DNA of 64,000 nt, taken from Gillisella terrae (lineage in GTDB: Bacteria > Pseudomonadota > Alphaproteobacteria > Rhizobiales > Rhizobiaceae). The stretch spans positions 558,001 to 622,000 of the forward strand of contig NZ_SSOA01000001.1 in NCBI RefSeq assembly GCF_004801395.1. The letters are read 5' to 3'. The first letter of the stretch is position 1. The number at the start of each line of letters is the position of its first letter. A program made the position numbers and the translations under genes. Positions 1 through 10,364 of this stretch are shown piece after piece. The notes under the pieces were generated by a model that worked only from the letters and a program-made list of their open reading frames with translations, was not told where the DNA came from and searched no databases.

Positions 1-235
1 CACGGTTGATCTCATCAGGCTTGATTTTGGACAGCAGTGCCACGCCGTTGAAACCCTTTTGACCGTGGGTTTCCACGTGATAGCCAAGCGCTTCAATCTC
101 TGCGCGCGGAAAGCCTTCATCAACGGATTTGATTTCCTGCAAGCAGGCAATGTCAGGAGACGAGCTTTCCAGCCATTGGCATAGCTCTGAAATGCGCGCT
201 TTCACACCGTTGATGTTCCAGGTCGCAATTTTCAT
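1..235 (-). CDS. xthA: Exodeoxyribonuclease III (N-terminal part)
   Basis: AP endonuclease/3'-5' exonuclease of base excision repair. Only the first 78 codons are in the window; the gene runs off the left edge. The start is the ATG read from 235 on the minus strand. The N-terminus has the family hallmarks: WNINGVKAR with the conserved Asn at residue 7, then CLQEIK with the metal-binding Glu of the LQE motif around residue 35, and a GFNGVALLSK stretch near residue 66. It is divergent from the permease to its right. The rest of the active site lies outside, so integrity cannot be judged. Confidence 0.93.
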   Translation of the reverse strand, partial: MKIATWNINGVKARISELCQWLESSSPDIACLQEIKSVDEGFPRAEIEALGYHVETHGQKGFNGVALLSKIKPDEINR

Positions 236-413
236 CAGAATTCTCCGTCATCGTTCAACGGTCTTTTTAGCGCAATTGCGACAGTTTACCACTGCGATTT
301 ACTGAAAAACATATTTAAGATTTTGCAAATTTTCACTGTTGCGGCATTCTGTTTTGGTTGTGATGCGACGTTTGGGAGGAGCGGGCGTATTCTAGATAAA
401 AATGGGGAACATA

Positions 414-1910
414 ATGTCTGACATAGTAGAAAAGACAGAGCCTGTGGATGAAGTCCTGCCTATGCCGCGATTGGCGGTTCTGGGTATTCAACATGTTCTG
501 GTGATGTATGCCGGGGCGGTGGCAGTGCCGTTGATTATCGGACGCGCGCTCAAGCTGCCGCCCGAGGATGTCGCGTTTCTGATCTCGGCTGATCTGTTTG
601 CTTGCGGCTTGGTGACATTGATCCAATCTTTCGGAGTGACCCAGTGGTTTGGCATCAAGCTGCCGGTGATGATGGGCGTCACCTTTGCATCCGTTGGCCC
701 CATGCTCGCCATGGCATCCAGCCTGCCGGGTGTGGAAGGGGCACGTTTGATTTTCGGCTCCATCATCGGAGCAGGGCTGGTCTCGTTGTTGATCGCGCCT
801 TTGGTCAGCCGGTTGTTACGCTTTTTTCCGCCGGTGGTGACAGGCACGATCATTTTGGTGATTGGCGTGACATTGATGCGCATTGGCATCAACTGGATTT
901 TTGGCAATCCTTTCGGTCCCACCGCGCCCAGCATTGTTGATCCCGCGGCAGTGAAGTGGTTGGCCGATGTGAAGGCGCTGGCGGCCAGCGGCGTGGCTAT
1001 TCCGGAAATGCCTGCAAAGCTGGCATTTGCGCCGACGGTCGCCAACCCGGCTTATGCGCCATTGAGTGGTGTTGCGATTTCAGCCGTGGTGCTTGTGTCG
1101 ATTTTGCTCATCGCACGCTTTGGCAAAGGCTTTGTTGCCAATATCGCTGTGCTGATGGGCATTGTCATCGGCGGTATTTTAACCGCACTGTTGGGCATGA
1201 TGCATTTTGATAAGGTGGCCAATGCGGCGTGGTTTGCCCCGATCATGCCTTTCCACTTCGGTTTTCCGATTTTCGATCCGATCGCCATTGTCACCATGTC
1301 GGTGGTGATGATTGTGGTGATGATTGAATCCACCGGGATGTTTCTGGCTCTGGGCGAATTGACGGGCAAAACCATAACGCGACCAATGCTGGCGGCAGGG
1401 CTGCGAACCGATGGGGTTGGTACGCTGATTGGCGGGATTTTTAACACATTTCCCTATACCAGTTTTTCGCAAAATGTCGGGCTGGTTGGGGTAACCGGCG
1501 TGCGCTCGCGCTTCGTGTGTGTGGCGGGCGGCCTTATTCTTGTTGTCCTTGGCTTTTTACCAAAAATGGCCGCTTTGGTGGAGGCTTTGCCGACCGTGGT
1601 TCTGGGTGGGGCGGGGCTGGTGATGTTTGGCATGGTGGCTGCAACCGGCATTCGCATTCTCGCCAATGTCGATTTCAAGCAAAGCCGCAACAATCTCTTC
1701 GTTGTTGCCATTTCCTTGGGTTTTGGGATGATCCCCCTGATTGCGCCGAATTTCAAACAATGGATGCCCCATGAAGTGCACACCCTGATTGATTCCGGCA
1801 TTTTGCTGGCGTCATTCGCGGCGGTTGTTCTCAATGCCTTTTTCAACGGCGTGGGGGAAGCATCCGTGGAAAATGTGACGAAAGCGGCCAAATTGGCCGA
1901 TGCCCACTAA
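414..1910 (+). CDS. NCS2-family purine (xanthine/uric acid type) permease
   Basis: Integral inner-membrane nucleobase:cation symporter of 498 residues, about 14 hydrophobic segments. Near residue 300 it has VVMIESTG, matching the conserved acidic TM8 motif of NCS2 carriers, and near 350 QNVGLVGVTGVRSR, the NCS2 signature. The QN/TGVRSR version points to xanthine or urate rather than uracil, but substrate cannot be fixed by eye. I prefer the ATG at 414: GGGGAAC lies just before it, whereas the ATG at 402 has no Shine-Dalgarno (SD). It is followed by the erpA terminator and stands alone, divergent from xthA. Confidence 0.85.
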   Translation: MSDIVEKTEPVDEVLPMPRLAVLGIQHVLVMYAGAVAVPLIIGRALKLPPEDVAFLISADLFACGLVTLIQSFGVTQWFGIKLPVMMGVTFASVGPMLAMASSLPGVEGARLIFGSIIGAGLVSLLIAPLVSRLLRFFPPVVTGTIILVIGVTLMRIGINWIFGNPFGPTAPSIVDPAAVKWLADVKALAASGVAIPEMPAKLAFAPTVANPAYAPLSGVAISAVVLVSILLIARFGKGFVANIAVLMGIVIGGILTALLGMMHFDKVANAAWFAPIMPFHFGFPIFDPIAIVTMSVVMIVVMIESTGMFLALGELTGKTITRPMLAAGLRTDGVGTLIGGIFNTFPYTSFSQNVGLVGVTGVRSRFVCVAGGLILVVLGFLPKMAALVEALPTVVLGGAGLVMFGMVAATGIRILANVDFKQSRNNLFVVAISLGFGMIPLIAPNFKQWMPHEVHTLIDSGILLASFAAVVLNAFFNGVGEASVENVTKAAKLADAH

Positions 1911-1920
1911 CAAGGAGAAA

Positions 1921-1942
1921 GCCGCCGGTGCAAACCGGCGGC
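1921..1942 (-). terminator. Terminator between permease and erpA
   Basis: Perfect 9-bp stem (GCCGCCGGT/ACCGGCGGC) with a GCAA loop on the plus strand. On the minus strand it is followed by TTTCTCCTT, so it best serves erpA, but it lies between convergent genes and may work both ways. Confidence 0.7.
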
Positions 1943-1954
1943 GCATCAAAGGCG

Positions 1955-2287
1955 TCAAACCGCAAAGCTGGTGCCGCAGCCGCAACTGGCGACCGCGTTG
2001 GGATTGTTGATCTGGAAAGACTGGCCCAGCAGATTGTCGACAAAATCAATCTCGGAGCCTGCCATATAGACCAGTGACATTTCATCGATCAAAAGGGTGG
2101 CACCATCACGCTCAATCACCAGATCGCCTTCTTGAGCATCCTTATCGAGATCAAACTTATAGGAAAAGCCGGAACAGCCGCCGCCCTCGACGGACACGCG
2201 GAGCGCCTTTTTATCGGCCTCGGACGCCACGATTTTGGCAATGCGCCGGGCCGCAGCCTCGGAAACGGTCACAGTCTGATTCGTCAT
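1955..2287 (-). CDS. erpA: HesB/IscA-type Fe-S insertion protein (ErpA-like)
   Basis: A-type iron-sulfur carrier of 110 residues that passes clusters to apoproteins in the cytosol. The three ligand cysteines are present: one in GGGCSG near residue 38 and the C-G-C pair in SCGCGTSF at the C-terminus. Length and the AARRIAKIV start region fit the family. ErpA versus IscA cannot be separated by eye; rhizobial genomes usually place this ErpA-like copy divergent from dgt, as here. No isc/suf genes are near it. It has its own terminator at 1921-1942. Confidence 0.88.
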   Translation of the reverse strand: MTNQTVTVSEAAARRIAKIVASEADKKALRVSVEGGGCSGFSYKFDLDKDAQEGDLVIERDGATLLIDEMSLVYMAGSEIDFVDNLLGQSFQINNPNAVASCGCGTSFAV

Positions 2288-2491
2288 AGTCGCCTCCTGA
2301 CGGGTTCAAGGCCCGTAGAAATTCGGTGGTTTCGATTTCAGTTTAATCTGAAATCCGAAGGTTTGATACAAAAATGCATTCAAAACACGGCATGGTGAGA
2401 GGCAAGGCCGTGCCTTGTGCTGGCATTTCCTATAGGTATGAAGTCGAGACGTGCGCGTCAATGGTGGCAGAGCGGGGCGGGTATAGCAGGC

Positions 2492-3709
2492 ATGACGATT
2501 GATAAAAATGCATTGGGATTTGGCTTTGGCGAGCGGGCGGTTTTTGCCGCCGATCCATGGACCTCGCGCGGCAGGCTCTATCCTGAAACCAACAGCCTGA
2601 CACGGTCTGATTTTCAGCGCGATCGCGACCGTATCGTTCACACCACAGCGTTTCGTCGCCTCAAGCACAAAACGCAGGTGTTTATTGGGCCTGATGGCGA
2701 CCATTATCGTACCCGCCTGACCCACACCATTGAAGTGGCACAAATTGCCCGGGCGCTGGCGCGCGCCTTTCACATCGATGAGGATTTGGCCGAGGGCGTG
2801 GCGCTGGTGCATGATTTTGGCCACACCCCTTTTGGCCACACCGGCGAAGACGCGCTGCATGAGCTGCTGCTGCCGTACGGCGGATTTGATCATAACGCGC
2901 AATCGCTTAGAATTGTCACCAAGCTGGAGCGTCGCTACGCCGAATTTGACGGGTTGAACCTGACGTGGGAAACGCTGGAAGGCTTGGTCAAGCACAATGG
3001 CCCACTGACAAACGCCAATGGCGAAGGCATTAAAGGCCCTGTTCCTTTGCCGATTGTGGAATATTGCCAGCTCCAGGATCTAGATATCGCCAGCTATGCC
3101 AGCCTGGAGGCGCAAGCGGCGGCGGTTGCCGATGATATTGCCTATAACACCCATGATATTGATGACGGGCTGCGTTCCGGTTTTCTGACCTTTGATATGC
3201 TGGAAGAGGTGCCGTTTCTGGCAGGTTTGATGCAGGAAGTGCGCGACCGCTATCCCAATCTGGAGGCTGAGCGCTTTACCCATGAAATCATGCGCCGCCA
3301 GATCACCCGGATGGTGGAAGATGTGATTGCAGTGGCCCAAAGCCGCCTCAGCCGTATCAAGCCCATGTCGGCCGATGATATTCGCAAGGCTGGCGAAACC
3401 ATCATCACCTTTTCCGATGCCATGGCGGAGACGGATCGGCAGATCAAGAAAATGCTGTTTTCGAAAATCTATCGCCATCCAGACATCATGCGCATCCGGG
3501 CAGGTGCGGCACAGATCGTGACCGACCTGTTCAATGCCTATATGGCAGACCCGACCCTGATGCGCAGTGACTATTGGGTTGAGCATACCGCAGGGCTGGA
3601 AATTCCTGCCAAAGCCCGCCATGTCGGCGATTTTCTGGCTGGTATGACGGATACTTATGCTGTGCGCGTTCACCGTCAGCTGTTTGACCACACACCCGAT
3701 TTGCGTTAG
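2492..3709 (+). CDS. dgt: dGTP triphosphohydrolase-like protein (dNTPase)
   Basis: HD-domain phosphohydrolase of 405 residues that splits dNTPs to nucleoside and triphosphate, controlling the dNTP pool. The metal-binding HD motifs are clear: [10 protein letters not shown] followed by [15 protein letters not shown] near residue 112. The N-terminal [17 protein letters not shown] block is typical of the alphaproteobacterial short form. I chose the ATG at 2492 because family members begin MTID..ALGFG; an in-frame upstream ATG at 2417 would add 25 non-conserved residues. argS follows after 63 bp, probably in one transcript. Confidence 0.92.
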   Translation: MTIDKNALGFGFGERAVFAADPWTSRGRLYPETNSLTRSDFQRDRDRIVHTTAFRRLKHKTQVFIGPDGDHYRTRLTHTIEVAQIARALARAFHIDEDLAEGVALVHDFGHTPFGHTGEDALHELLLPYGGFDHNAQSLRIVTKLERRYAEFDGLNLTWETLEGLVKHNGPLTNANGEGIKGPVPLPIVEYCQLQDLDIASYASLEAQAAAVADDIAYNTHDIDDGLRSGFLTFDMLEEVPFLAGLMQEVRDRYPNLEAERFTHEIMRRQITRMVEDVIAVAQSRLSRIKPMSADDIRKAGETIITFSDAMAETDRQIKKMLFSKIYRHPDIMRIRAGAAQIVTDLFNAYMADPTLMRSDYWVEHTAGLEIPAKARHVGDFLAGMTDTYAVRVHRQLFDHTPDLR

Positions 3710-3772
3710 GCAGCGGGCGAAAGTGCCGCCGCCTCAAGCGTCGTCTGTTTGCATTTGTCTGGATTGATCGTC

Positions 3773-5530
3773 ATGAACCTCTTCGCCGATTTCGAAAATC
3801 GAATCAAAACCGCTCTCGAAAGCCTTGATATTGTAAAGGAAAAGCGAAGCGAGCTGTCATTCGACAGAATCGTTGTCGAGCCGCCGCGCGATGCAAGCCA
3901 CGGCGATGCCGCAACCAATGCCGCCATGGTGCTGGCCAAGCCGCTGGGCACAAATCCGCGCGCGCTTGCCGATCTTCTGGGTGAAAAGCTCAAAGAAGAT
4001 GCCGATATCGCTGAGGTTTCCGTTGCCGGGCCAGGTTTCTTGAATATTCGTCTGTCTGTTGCATACTGGCAACGCCTGCTGGCCTCGGTGATTACCGAGA
4101 GCGAGGCCTATGGCCGCTCACAGGTGGGCGGGGGCCGTAAGGTCAACGTAGAATATGTTTCCGCCAACCCGACTGGGCCGATGCATGTTGGCCATTGCCG
4201 CGGTGCTGTGGTGGGCGATGCGCTGGCCAATCTGCTGTCGTTTGCGGGCTTTGACGTTACCAAGGAATATTACATCAATGATGCCGGTTCGCAGATTGAT
4301 GTGCTGGCGCGCTCCGCCTTTATTCGTTATCGCGAAGCGCTGGGCGAGAGTGTGGGCGAAATTCCCGCAGGTCTTTATCCGGGCGATTATCTCATTCCGG
4401 TCGGTGAGGCGCTGGCCAAGGAATTTGGTGTGCGTCTGCACAATATGCCGGAAGAGCAGTGGATGGCGATTGTCAAGGATCGCGCCATCGATGCGATGAT
4501 GGCGATGATCCGCGATGATCTGGCCGCCCTGAATGTGCACCATGATCTGTTTTACTCCGAGCGCAAATTGCATGAAAATGGTGCGACGCCCATTCGCACT
4601 GCCATCAATGATCTGACCTTCAAGGGGCATGTCTATCGTGGCACGCTGCCGCCACCAAAGGGGCAGTTGCCGGAGGATTGGGAAGACCGCGAACAGACCC
4701 TGTTCCGCTCCACTGAGGTGGGCGACGACATGGACCGTCCGTTGATCAAATCGGATGGCAGCTACACCTATTTTGCCGCTGACGTTGCTTATTTCAAAGA
4801 CAAGTATGATCGCGGTTTTGACCAGATGATCTATGTGCTGGGCGCTGACCACGGCGGCTACGTGAAGCGGTTAGAGGCGGTTGCGCGCGCGGTATCGGAT
4901 GGCAAGGCCAAGCTGACAGTATTGCTGTGCCAAATGGTGAAACTGCTGCGCGATGGCGAACCGGTGAAGATGTCCAAACGCTCCGGTGACTTCGTGACGC
5001 TTCGTGATGTGGTGGAAGAAGTTGGACGTGATTCGGTGCGTTTTATGATGTTGTATCGTAAAAGCAGCGAAACATTGGACTTTGATTTTGCCAAAGTTAC
5101 CGAACAGTCCAAGGACAATCCGGTGTTTTACGTGCAGTATGCTCATGCCCGTTGCATGTCCATTTTCCGTCAGGCTTTTGAAGCGTTTGGCGAGATGGAT
5201 TTGTCGGCGAAAACCCTTGCAGAATCAGTGGCTGAGATCACTGATCCGGCAGAAATGCAGTTGATCGCCAAGCTTGCGGAATATCCGCGAATCGTTGAAT
5301 CTGCGGCCCTGTCCATGGAACCGCATCGCATCGCATTTTACCTGTATGATCTTGCCAGTTCTTTCCATGCGCATTGGAATAAAGGTAAGGATCGTCCGGA
5401 ATTACGATTTGTTAACGATAAAAATAGACAATCGACCCTTGCCAGACTTGGGCTGGTGCATGCTGTCGCTGCTGTATTGAAGTCTGGTCTCGGTATTACC
5501 GGCACAGATGCTCCTTCGGAAATGCGATAG
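3773..5530 (+). CDS. argS: Arginyl-tRNA synthetase
   Basis: Class I aminoacyl-tRNA synthetase of 585 residues charging tRNA-Arg. The HIGH box appears as HVGH in [15 protein letters not shown] near residue 138, and the KMSKS loop as KMSKRSGDF near residue 400. The N-terminal Add-1 domain ([15 protein letters not shown]) and the anticodon-binding helices ending in [12 protein letters not shown] are present. The start at 3773 matches the usual rhizobial MN.FADFE start; an ATG at 3749 is less likely. Sits between dgt and the SPOR gene, a common alphaproteobacterial order. Confidence 0.95.
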   Translation: MNLFADFENRIKTALESLDIVKEKRSELSFDRIVVEPPRDASHGDAATNAAMVLAKPLGTNPRALADLLGEKLKEDADIAEVSVAGPGFLNIRLSVAYWQRLLASVITESEAYGRSQVGGGRKVNVEYVSANPTGPMHVGHCRGAVVGDALANLLSFAGFDVTKEYYINDAGSQIDVLARSAFIRYREALGESVGEIPAGLYPGDYLIPVGEALAKEFGVRLHNMPEEQWMAIVKDRAIDAMMAMIRDDLAALNVHHDLFYSERKLHENGATPIRTAINDLTFKGHVYRGTLPPPKGQLPEDWEDREQTLFRSTEVGDDMDRPLIKSDGSYTYFAADVAYFKDKYDRGFDQMIYVLGADHGGYVKRLEAVARAVSDGKAKLTVLLCQMVKLLRDGEPVKMSKRSGDFVTLRDVVEEVGRDSVRFMMLYRKSSETLDFDFAKVTEQSKDNPVFYVQYAHARCMSIFRQAFEAFGEMDLSAKTLAESVAEITDPAEMQLIAKLAEYPRIVESAALSMEPHRIAFYLYDLASSFHAHWNKGKDRPELRFVNDKNRQSTLARLGLVHAVAAVLKSGLGITGTDAPSEMR

Positions 5531-5596
5531 TCTTGACACCAATAACCCACATTGCTCTGGCAAGCCGATTGTCGCGTAGCGAGTGGAAATAAAGTG

Positions 5597-8242
5597 ATGG
5601 TGCAAAAACCGGCCTCGTACAATAGGGACCCAGCAAGCGATGCTTTTGCGGATGATGATCCGCTGGCAGAGCTTGCTCGCCTTGTGGGGTATGATGCACC
5701 CCGCTCCGATCGCGTGCCGCAGCCTCGGGTGGAGCCGGAAATGTCGGCCTCCCGTCCAGCGATGAGCCATGCAGGTATCAGCCAGGCTGGCGCGGGCTAC
5801 CCAGCACCGCGCCAGGCGGCTGATCAGTTTGAGGATTCGGCGCATCTGCGTTCGGCTTACAACGACGAGCGGCAGCACCTGTCTGCATTTGAGCCTGTTT
5901 CGTTTGGGGCAAACCCGGCGAGAGCAGCGCCGCAGGATGACAGCGTCAGCAGCGAGAATGATCTGGCGGATGAACTGCTGTGGTCGATGGGTGAGGTGGC
6001 CGCCGAGCCGCAACGTTCACCATCGGGCGGCGCGAATGCATCTGAGGGCTATAACCGTTATCGCCTGCCTCTTGCCAATTTTAATCCTGTTCAAGCAGCA
6101 CCCGTCCAGCGTGATGAGCCGCCGATGCAGCGGGCTGAGCCTGTGTTTCAGCCAGCGCCAGAGCCGGAGCCTTGGGCAGTGGCACCCGAGCCTGCACCTG
6201 TTTCGCGCGCGGCCCCAAGCTATGCTGAGCCGAGCTTTGCAGCAACAGCCTATTCTGAACCCGTCGCGCCACGCGCGCGGGAGCCAGATTTTGACAGCCA
6301 TTATCCTTCGGATCAGGCGGAACCAGAACGGTCCTTCTCGATAGAAGCCGATCGCCGTCCGGCACCTGCTGCTTTTCAGGAGCCGGTGTTCGAAGCGCCA
6401 GCGCCAGCAAAGCCGACGGTGCCCAACTTTTTCGACGAGCCTCGTTTCCAACGCGAAGAGCCTGTTGTTGCGCAAGTTCCACGAAACGAACCGCAAAAGG
6501 CCGAGCCCGCAGCAGTTGAGGACGATTTTTTTGCAGGTGATCTTGAGTTGGATCTCGCCGAGATCGAACTGGATTTGGCTGACATGGAGCCAGAACCCGT
6601 GGTCGCACGTCCGGCTCCGCAGCCTGCGCCTGTGCAGGTGCCAATGCACGCCAGTGAGCAAGCGCCAGTTTATCACGCATCAGAGCCTGTTTATCACGCT
6701 CCAAAGCCAGTCCAGGCTGATTATTCTGCACCTTCTCATGAGGAGCCGCAGGATTTGCCTGTTCCGCCATTGCCTTTTGATGCGTCGGCCATTTCCGATC
6801 AGGATGAGCATTTGGAGGTTATTGCCCATCTGGATGTTCCCGATCTGCCGCCGCCAGAAGAGCAGAAGCCGGTTAATTATGTCAGCGAATACGATTTTGA
6901 TATTGATGCCGAGTTGGCAAGCTTGCTCGACAAAACGGCCGAGCAGCAGGCACAGGCGCAGCAGCCCGCACCGGTAGCGCATCAGGCACCCGCTGCGGTT
7001 GCCGCACCGGTGAGCGCCCCGCAGCCCAAGAACAGTCTGAGTGAGGACTTCGACGTGTTTGAAAAAGCACTCGAAGAGGATTTTCGGCGCACGCTGGATA
7101 CGCAATATAGTTTCGGTGCCAAAAAAGCGGGTGCTTTGCCCGAGGTGCCAGAGATTGAAGACGAGGAATTTGACGAAGAAGAGCCATCAACTTCACGCCG
7201 TTGGATTGCGATTGCTGCGGCAGCCGCGATTGTGCTTGTTGGTGGAGGCGGTGTCTTTGCCTGGATGAAGAGCGGTGGCGGTGAAATTATTGGCGGTGGC
7301 GAACCCAAAATCGTTATGGCCGATAAAGATCCGGTGAAGGTGGTTCCCGCCAATCCAGGTGGAAAATCCGTACCGAACCAGAACAAGGCGGTCTATGATC
7401 GTGTGTCTGGTGCAACGACAGATCAGCCTTCGCAGAAAAGCCTGATCTCGCAGGACGAAGAGCCAATGGACGTTGCCCAGCGGACATTGGGGCCGGACAA
7501 TATGCCCCTTGATGACGAAGGTGGCGGTGCCAATGCAGAGGCGGGGGCAAATCCTGCGAATGGCGGTGCGACGAATGCCGCCAATAGTGGTGATGAAAAC
7601 CTGTCACCCCGTCGGGTAAAAACCATGATCGTACGGCCGGATGGAACCTTGGTGGCACAGGATGATCTGGCCAATGCTGGCGCTCAGACCGCCAATGGTG
7701 CTCAGACCGCCAATGCCGCACCTACTGCGACACCGGCGTCGACAACAGCATCAACGACCGGCCAATCTGTTGGAGATTTGCTGGCATCGGGTGATGCGCA
7801 GCCAGATGCCGCATCGGCGACCTCCGATGATTTTGCGGGTGCGCCTGCCCCCAATATGCCCGTGCCTATGGCAAGGCCAACGCAGACGGCGTCTGCCCAA
7901 ACAGCGGCCGAAAAGCCAGCCGCTGAAAAGCTTGTGGCACCGTCTGGCGCAGCGCAAGCTTCTGTCACCACGCCCGTGGCCTCAACCTCGACAGCACCGG
8001 GAGACTATCTGATACAGATTTCATCCTTGCCGACCGAGGCAGATGCCCAGAAGAGCTATAAAAACCTGTCGAGCAAATACAGCAGCGTGATTGGTGGTCG
8101 CGGCATGAACATCAAGGCGGCAGAAATTGCGGGCAAGGGCACCTATTATCGGGTGCGGATTCCTGCGGGCAGCAAGGATGCAGCAGTTTCGCTGTGCGAA
8201 CGCTATCGGGCGGCTGGCGGAAGCTGCATGGTGGTCCGCTAG
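5597..8242 (+). CDS. SPOR-domain membrane protein
   Basis: Single-pass inner-membrane protein of about 881 residues. Order: a long acidic, proline/alanine/glutamate-rich cytoplasmic part (about 1-530), one membrane segment (IAIAAAAAIVLVGGGGVFAW, near 535-557), a low-complexity periplasmic linker rich in Ala/Thr/Gln, and a C-terminal SPOR domain (from GDYLIQISSLP to the end) that in this family binds denuded septal peptidoglycan. It lies between argS and nagZ, as in other Hyphomicrobiales. I chose the ATG at 5597 because the 15 codons before it look unconserved. A cell-division or peptidoglycan-remodelling role is inferred from the SPOR domain and neighbours. Confidence 0.82.
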   Translation: MVQKPASYNRDPASDAFADDDPLAELARLVGYDAPRSDRVPQPRVEPEMSASRPAMSHAGISQAGAGYPAPRQAADQFEDSAHLRSAYNDERQHLSAFEPVSFGANPARAAPQDDSVSSENDLADELLWSMGEVAAEPQRSPSGGANASEGYNRYRLPLANFNPVQAAPVQRDEPPMQRAEPVFQPAPEPEPWAVAPEPAPVSRAAPSYAEPSFAATAYSEPVAPRAREPDFDSHYPSDQAEPERSFSIEADRRPAPAAFQEPVFEAPAPAKPTVPNFFDEPRFQREEPVVAQVPRNEPQKAEPAAVEDDFFAGDLELDLAEIELDLADMEPEPVVARPAPQPAPVQVPMHASEQAPVYHASEPVYHAPKPVQADYSAPSHEEPQDLPVPPLPFDASAISDQDEHLEVIAHLDVPDLPPPEEQKPVNYVSEYDFDIDAELASLLDKTAEQQAQAQQPAPVAHQAPAAVAAPVSAPQPKNSLSEDFDVFEKALEEDFRRTLDTQYSFGAKKAGALPEVPEIEDEEFDEEEPSTSRRWIAIAAAAAIVLVGGGGVFAWMKSGGGEIIGGGEPKIVMADKDPVKVVPANPGGKSVPNQNKAVYDRVSGATTDQPSQKSLISQDEEPMDVAQRTLGPDNMPLDDEGGGANAEAGANPANGGATNAANSGDENLSPRRVKTMIVRPDGTLVAQDDLANAGAQTANGAQTANAAPTATPASTTASTTGQSVGDLLASGDAQPDAASATSDDFAGAPAPNMPVPMARPTQTASAQTAAEKPAAEKLVAPSGAAQASVTTPVASTSTAPGDYLIQISSLPTEADAQKSYKNLSSKYSSVIGGRGMNIKAAEIAGKGTYYRVRIPAGSKDAAVSLCERYRAAGGSCMVVR

Positions 8243-8290
8243 AGTTTGTCAGGGAAAAGTGGAATCCGGTTTTCCCGAATAGACAAACTA
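8241..8290. repeat. Short interspersed palindrome, family B copy 1
   Basis: Imperfect palindrome that starts AGAGTTTGTCAGGGAAAAG and ends in GACAAACT. It starts at the SPOR stop codon. The same consensus recurs at 14393-14442 and 19269-19320, always between genes. Confidence 0.75.
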
Positions 8291-8304
8291 AAAGAAGGGA
8301 ATCG

Positions 8305-8341
8305 AGAGTCTGTCTGGTTCAATTTGAACCTGACAGACTCT
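8305..8341. repeat. Short interspersed palindrome, family B copy 2
   Basis: Near-perfect 37-nt inverted repeat beginning AGAGTCTGTCTGGTTCAA and closing TTGAACCTGACAGACTCT. It resembles the element at 19216-19255 (AGAGT..TGTCAGG...CAGACTCTA). Confidence 0.75.
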
Positions 8342-8362
8342 AAGATCATTCCGGGACGATTG

Positions 8363-8400
8363 AAAAGGGGCTGTTTCGCTGGAAACGGCCCCTTTTTGTT
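8363..8400 (+). terminator. Rho-independent terminator after the SPOR gene
   Basis: GC-rich stem AGGGGC-GTTT paired with AAAC-GGCCCCT around a CGCTGG loop, followed by TTTTTGTTG. It lies between the SPOR gene and nagZ and would end the argS/SPOR transcript. Confidence 0.85.
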
Positions 8401-8474
8401 GTTTTTGAGCTGTTTTCTGTGCATGATCACAGCTTGCCTCTCGGCTTTTGCCAAAGCTTCATTATTGTCAAAGC

Positions 8475-9491
8475 ATGACCCACGCAAAAGCAATGATTTT
8501 GGGCTGCTCAGGCCCCGTTCTCACCCCGGATGAAAAAGCCTTTTATGGCGATCATCAGCCGTGGGGTTTTATTCTGTTCGGTAGAAACTGTGTTGACGCC
8601 TCCCAGATCAGTGACCTGGTGGCTTCCATGCGCGAAACCGTGGGCGGACGCAATGCGCCCGTGCTGATCGATCAGGAAGGCGGGCGTGTGCAGCGCATTC
8701 GCGAGCCCATGTGCCAACGCTACCCATCGGGTGCAGACATTGGCGCGCTTTACCGGCAGGATCGCGAGAAGGGTTTGCGGGCCGCATGGGTCATGTCGCG
8801 TCTGCATGCTTTTGATCTGCTGCGCTTCGGCATCAATGTGGATTGCCTGCCGGTGCTGGATGTGCCGGTGGAAGGGGCCAGTAACGTTATTGGCAATCGC
8901 GCCTATGGCACAGACCCGCACACCGTGGGTGAAATTGGCGAGGCCGCAGCCGCAGGCCTCACAGCGGGCGGTGTTTTGCCGGTTATGAAACATATTCCCG
9001 GTCACGGCAGGGGCATGGCCGATTCGCATCATGAATTGCCGGTGGTGAATGCCAGTCGGGCCGAGCTTGAGGCCCATGACTTTCCACCCTTCCAACGGTT
9101 GAAGGGGGAACTGATGGCGATGACCGCCCATGTGGTCTATTCCGCCTATGATCCGATCTATACGGCTTCGACCTCCGCCACGGTGATCAATGACGTTATT
9201 CGCGGAACGCTTGGCTTTCAGGGTCTGCTGATGAATGACGATATCTCCATGAACGCACTGAAGGGCACAATTGCAGAGCGCGCCGCCGCTGTGATCGCGG
9301 CTGGCAATGATGTTTTGCTCCATTGCCATGGCATCATGGAGGAAATGGTGCAGGTGGCGGATCATGCTCCGGTTCTGGCTGGCGCATCTTTGCTGAGGGC
9401 GCAAGCGGTTGAAGCGGCTTTTGGCACCGGTGACGGCGCTGACGAGCAAGCCTTGCGCGACGAGTTTAACGCCATGATCGCGGTGTCGTGA
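8475..9491 (+). CDS. nagZ: Beta-N-acetylhexosaminidase
   Basis: GH3-family cytoplasmic enzyme of 338 residues that removes N-acetylglucosamine from anhydromuropeptides in peptidoglycan recycling. The diagnostic KH(I/F)PGHG motif is present as KHIPGHGRGMADSHHELP near residue 174 with the NagZ catalytic Asp/His loop; VLIDQEGGRVQRI near residue 68 and the LLMNDDISMNAL block near 255 fit too. The start at 8475 (MTHAKAMILGCSG) matches family starts. The stop overlaps the next start as TGATG, so translation of scpA is probably coupled. Confidence 0.93.
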   Translation: MTHAKAMILGCSGPVLTPDEKAFYGDHQPWGFILFGRNCVDASQISDLVASMRETVGGRNAPVLIDQEGGRVQRIREPMCQRYPSGADIGALYRQDREKGLRAAWVMSRLHAFDLLRFGINVDCLPVLDVPVEGASNVIGNRAYGTDPHTVGEIGEAAAAGLTAGGVLPVMKHIPGHGRGMADSHHELPVVNASRAELEAHDFPPFQRLKGELMAMTAHVVYSAYDPIYTASTSATVINDVIRGTLGFQGLLMNDDISMNALKGTIAERAAAVIAAGNDVLLHCHGIMEEMVQVADHAPVLAGASLLRAQAVEAAFGTGDGADEQALRDEFNAMIAVS

Positions 9492-10360
9492 TGGTTGATT
9501 CTGGTGCGCCAGCAGCGACGGTGACCGCGTCCGACGTGCCGATGGAAAAGTTGTGGCAAGAAGGCAATGCCGTTGAGCGGGTCAGCGAAGACGAGGCCTT
9601 GCTGATCGATGTTGCCGGTTTTGAAGGCCCGCTCGATCTTTTGCTGTTTCTGGCGCGCAATCAAAAGGTCGATCTTTCGCGTATTTCTGTTTTGGCGCTG
9701 GCCGAGCAATATTTGATCTTTGTGGAAAAGGCTCGCAGCATCCGGCTGGAGCTTGCGGCAGATTATCTGGTGATGGCGGCGTGGCTGGCCTATCTGAAAT
9801 CGCGGCTGCTGATTCCGCAACAGGCCAAGGATGATGAGCCATCGGGCGAGGAAATGGCCGCAGCCCTGTCATTCCGCCTGAAACGGCTGGAAGCGATGCG
9901 CGATGCGGCAGGGCGGCTGGTCAACCGTAATCGGCTGGGGCGGGATGTCTTTGTGCGCGGAGCACCTGAGCATGTGCCTGATAAAATGCACTCCTCCTAT
10001 GATGCCAGCCTTTATGATCTTTTATCGGCCTATGCCAATTTGCGTCAGCGACAGGCATTTACGCAGGTAACAATCGAGCGCAGGCGTGTGTGGTCCTTGG
10101 TGGATGCCCGCACCATGCTTAACCGCATGATCGGAGAGATCAGTGATTGGACGGCGCTCAACCACTATCTATTGCAATATCTGACGGACCCGGCGGAGCG
10201 TATCACGGCCATGGCCAGCGCATTTGCGGCGTCGCTGGAACTGGTGCGCGAGGGCAAACTGGAAATTCGTCAAGACGGTGCCTTTCAGCCGATTTTCATG
10301 CGCGGCGGCAATGGCCGGATAGTAGACGGCAGCCGTGCCGCAGCCGGACAACAGGGCTGA
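9491..10360 (+). CDS. scpA: Segregation and condensation protein A
   Basis: Kleisin of the SMC-ScpAB condensin, 289 residues; bridges SMC heads and ScpB during chromosome organisation. The N-terminal block VAGFEGPLDLLLFLARNQKVDLSRIS (from about residue 38) is the ScpA signature, and the C-terminal winged-helix part starts near ITAMASAFAASLELVREGKL. The ATG at 9491 overlaps the nagZ stop; the GTG at 9488 is possible. No smc gene is in the window. scpB follows in the same transcript. Confidence 0.93.
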   Translation: MVDSGAPAATVTASDVPMEKLWQEGNAVERVSEDEALLIDVAGFEGPLDLLLFLARNQKVDLSRISVLALAEQYLIFVEKARSIRLELAADYLVMAAWLAYLKSRLLIPQQAKDDEPSGEEMAAALSFRLKRLEAMRDAAGRLVNRNRLGRDVFVRGAPEHVPDKMHSSYDASLYDLLSAYANLRQRQAFTQVTIERRRVWSLVDARTMLNRMIGEISDWTALNHYLLQYLTDPAERITAMASAFAASLELVREGKLEIRQDGAFQPIFMRGGNGRIVDGSRAAAGQQG

Positions 10361-10364
10361 GACA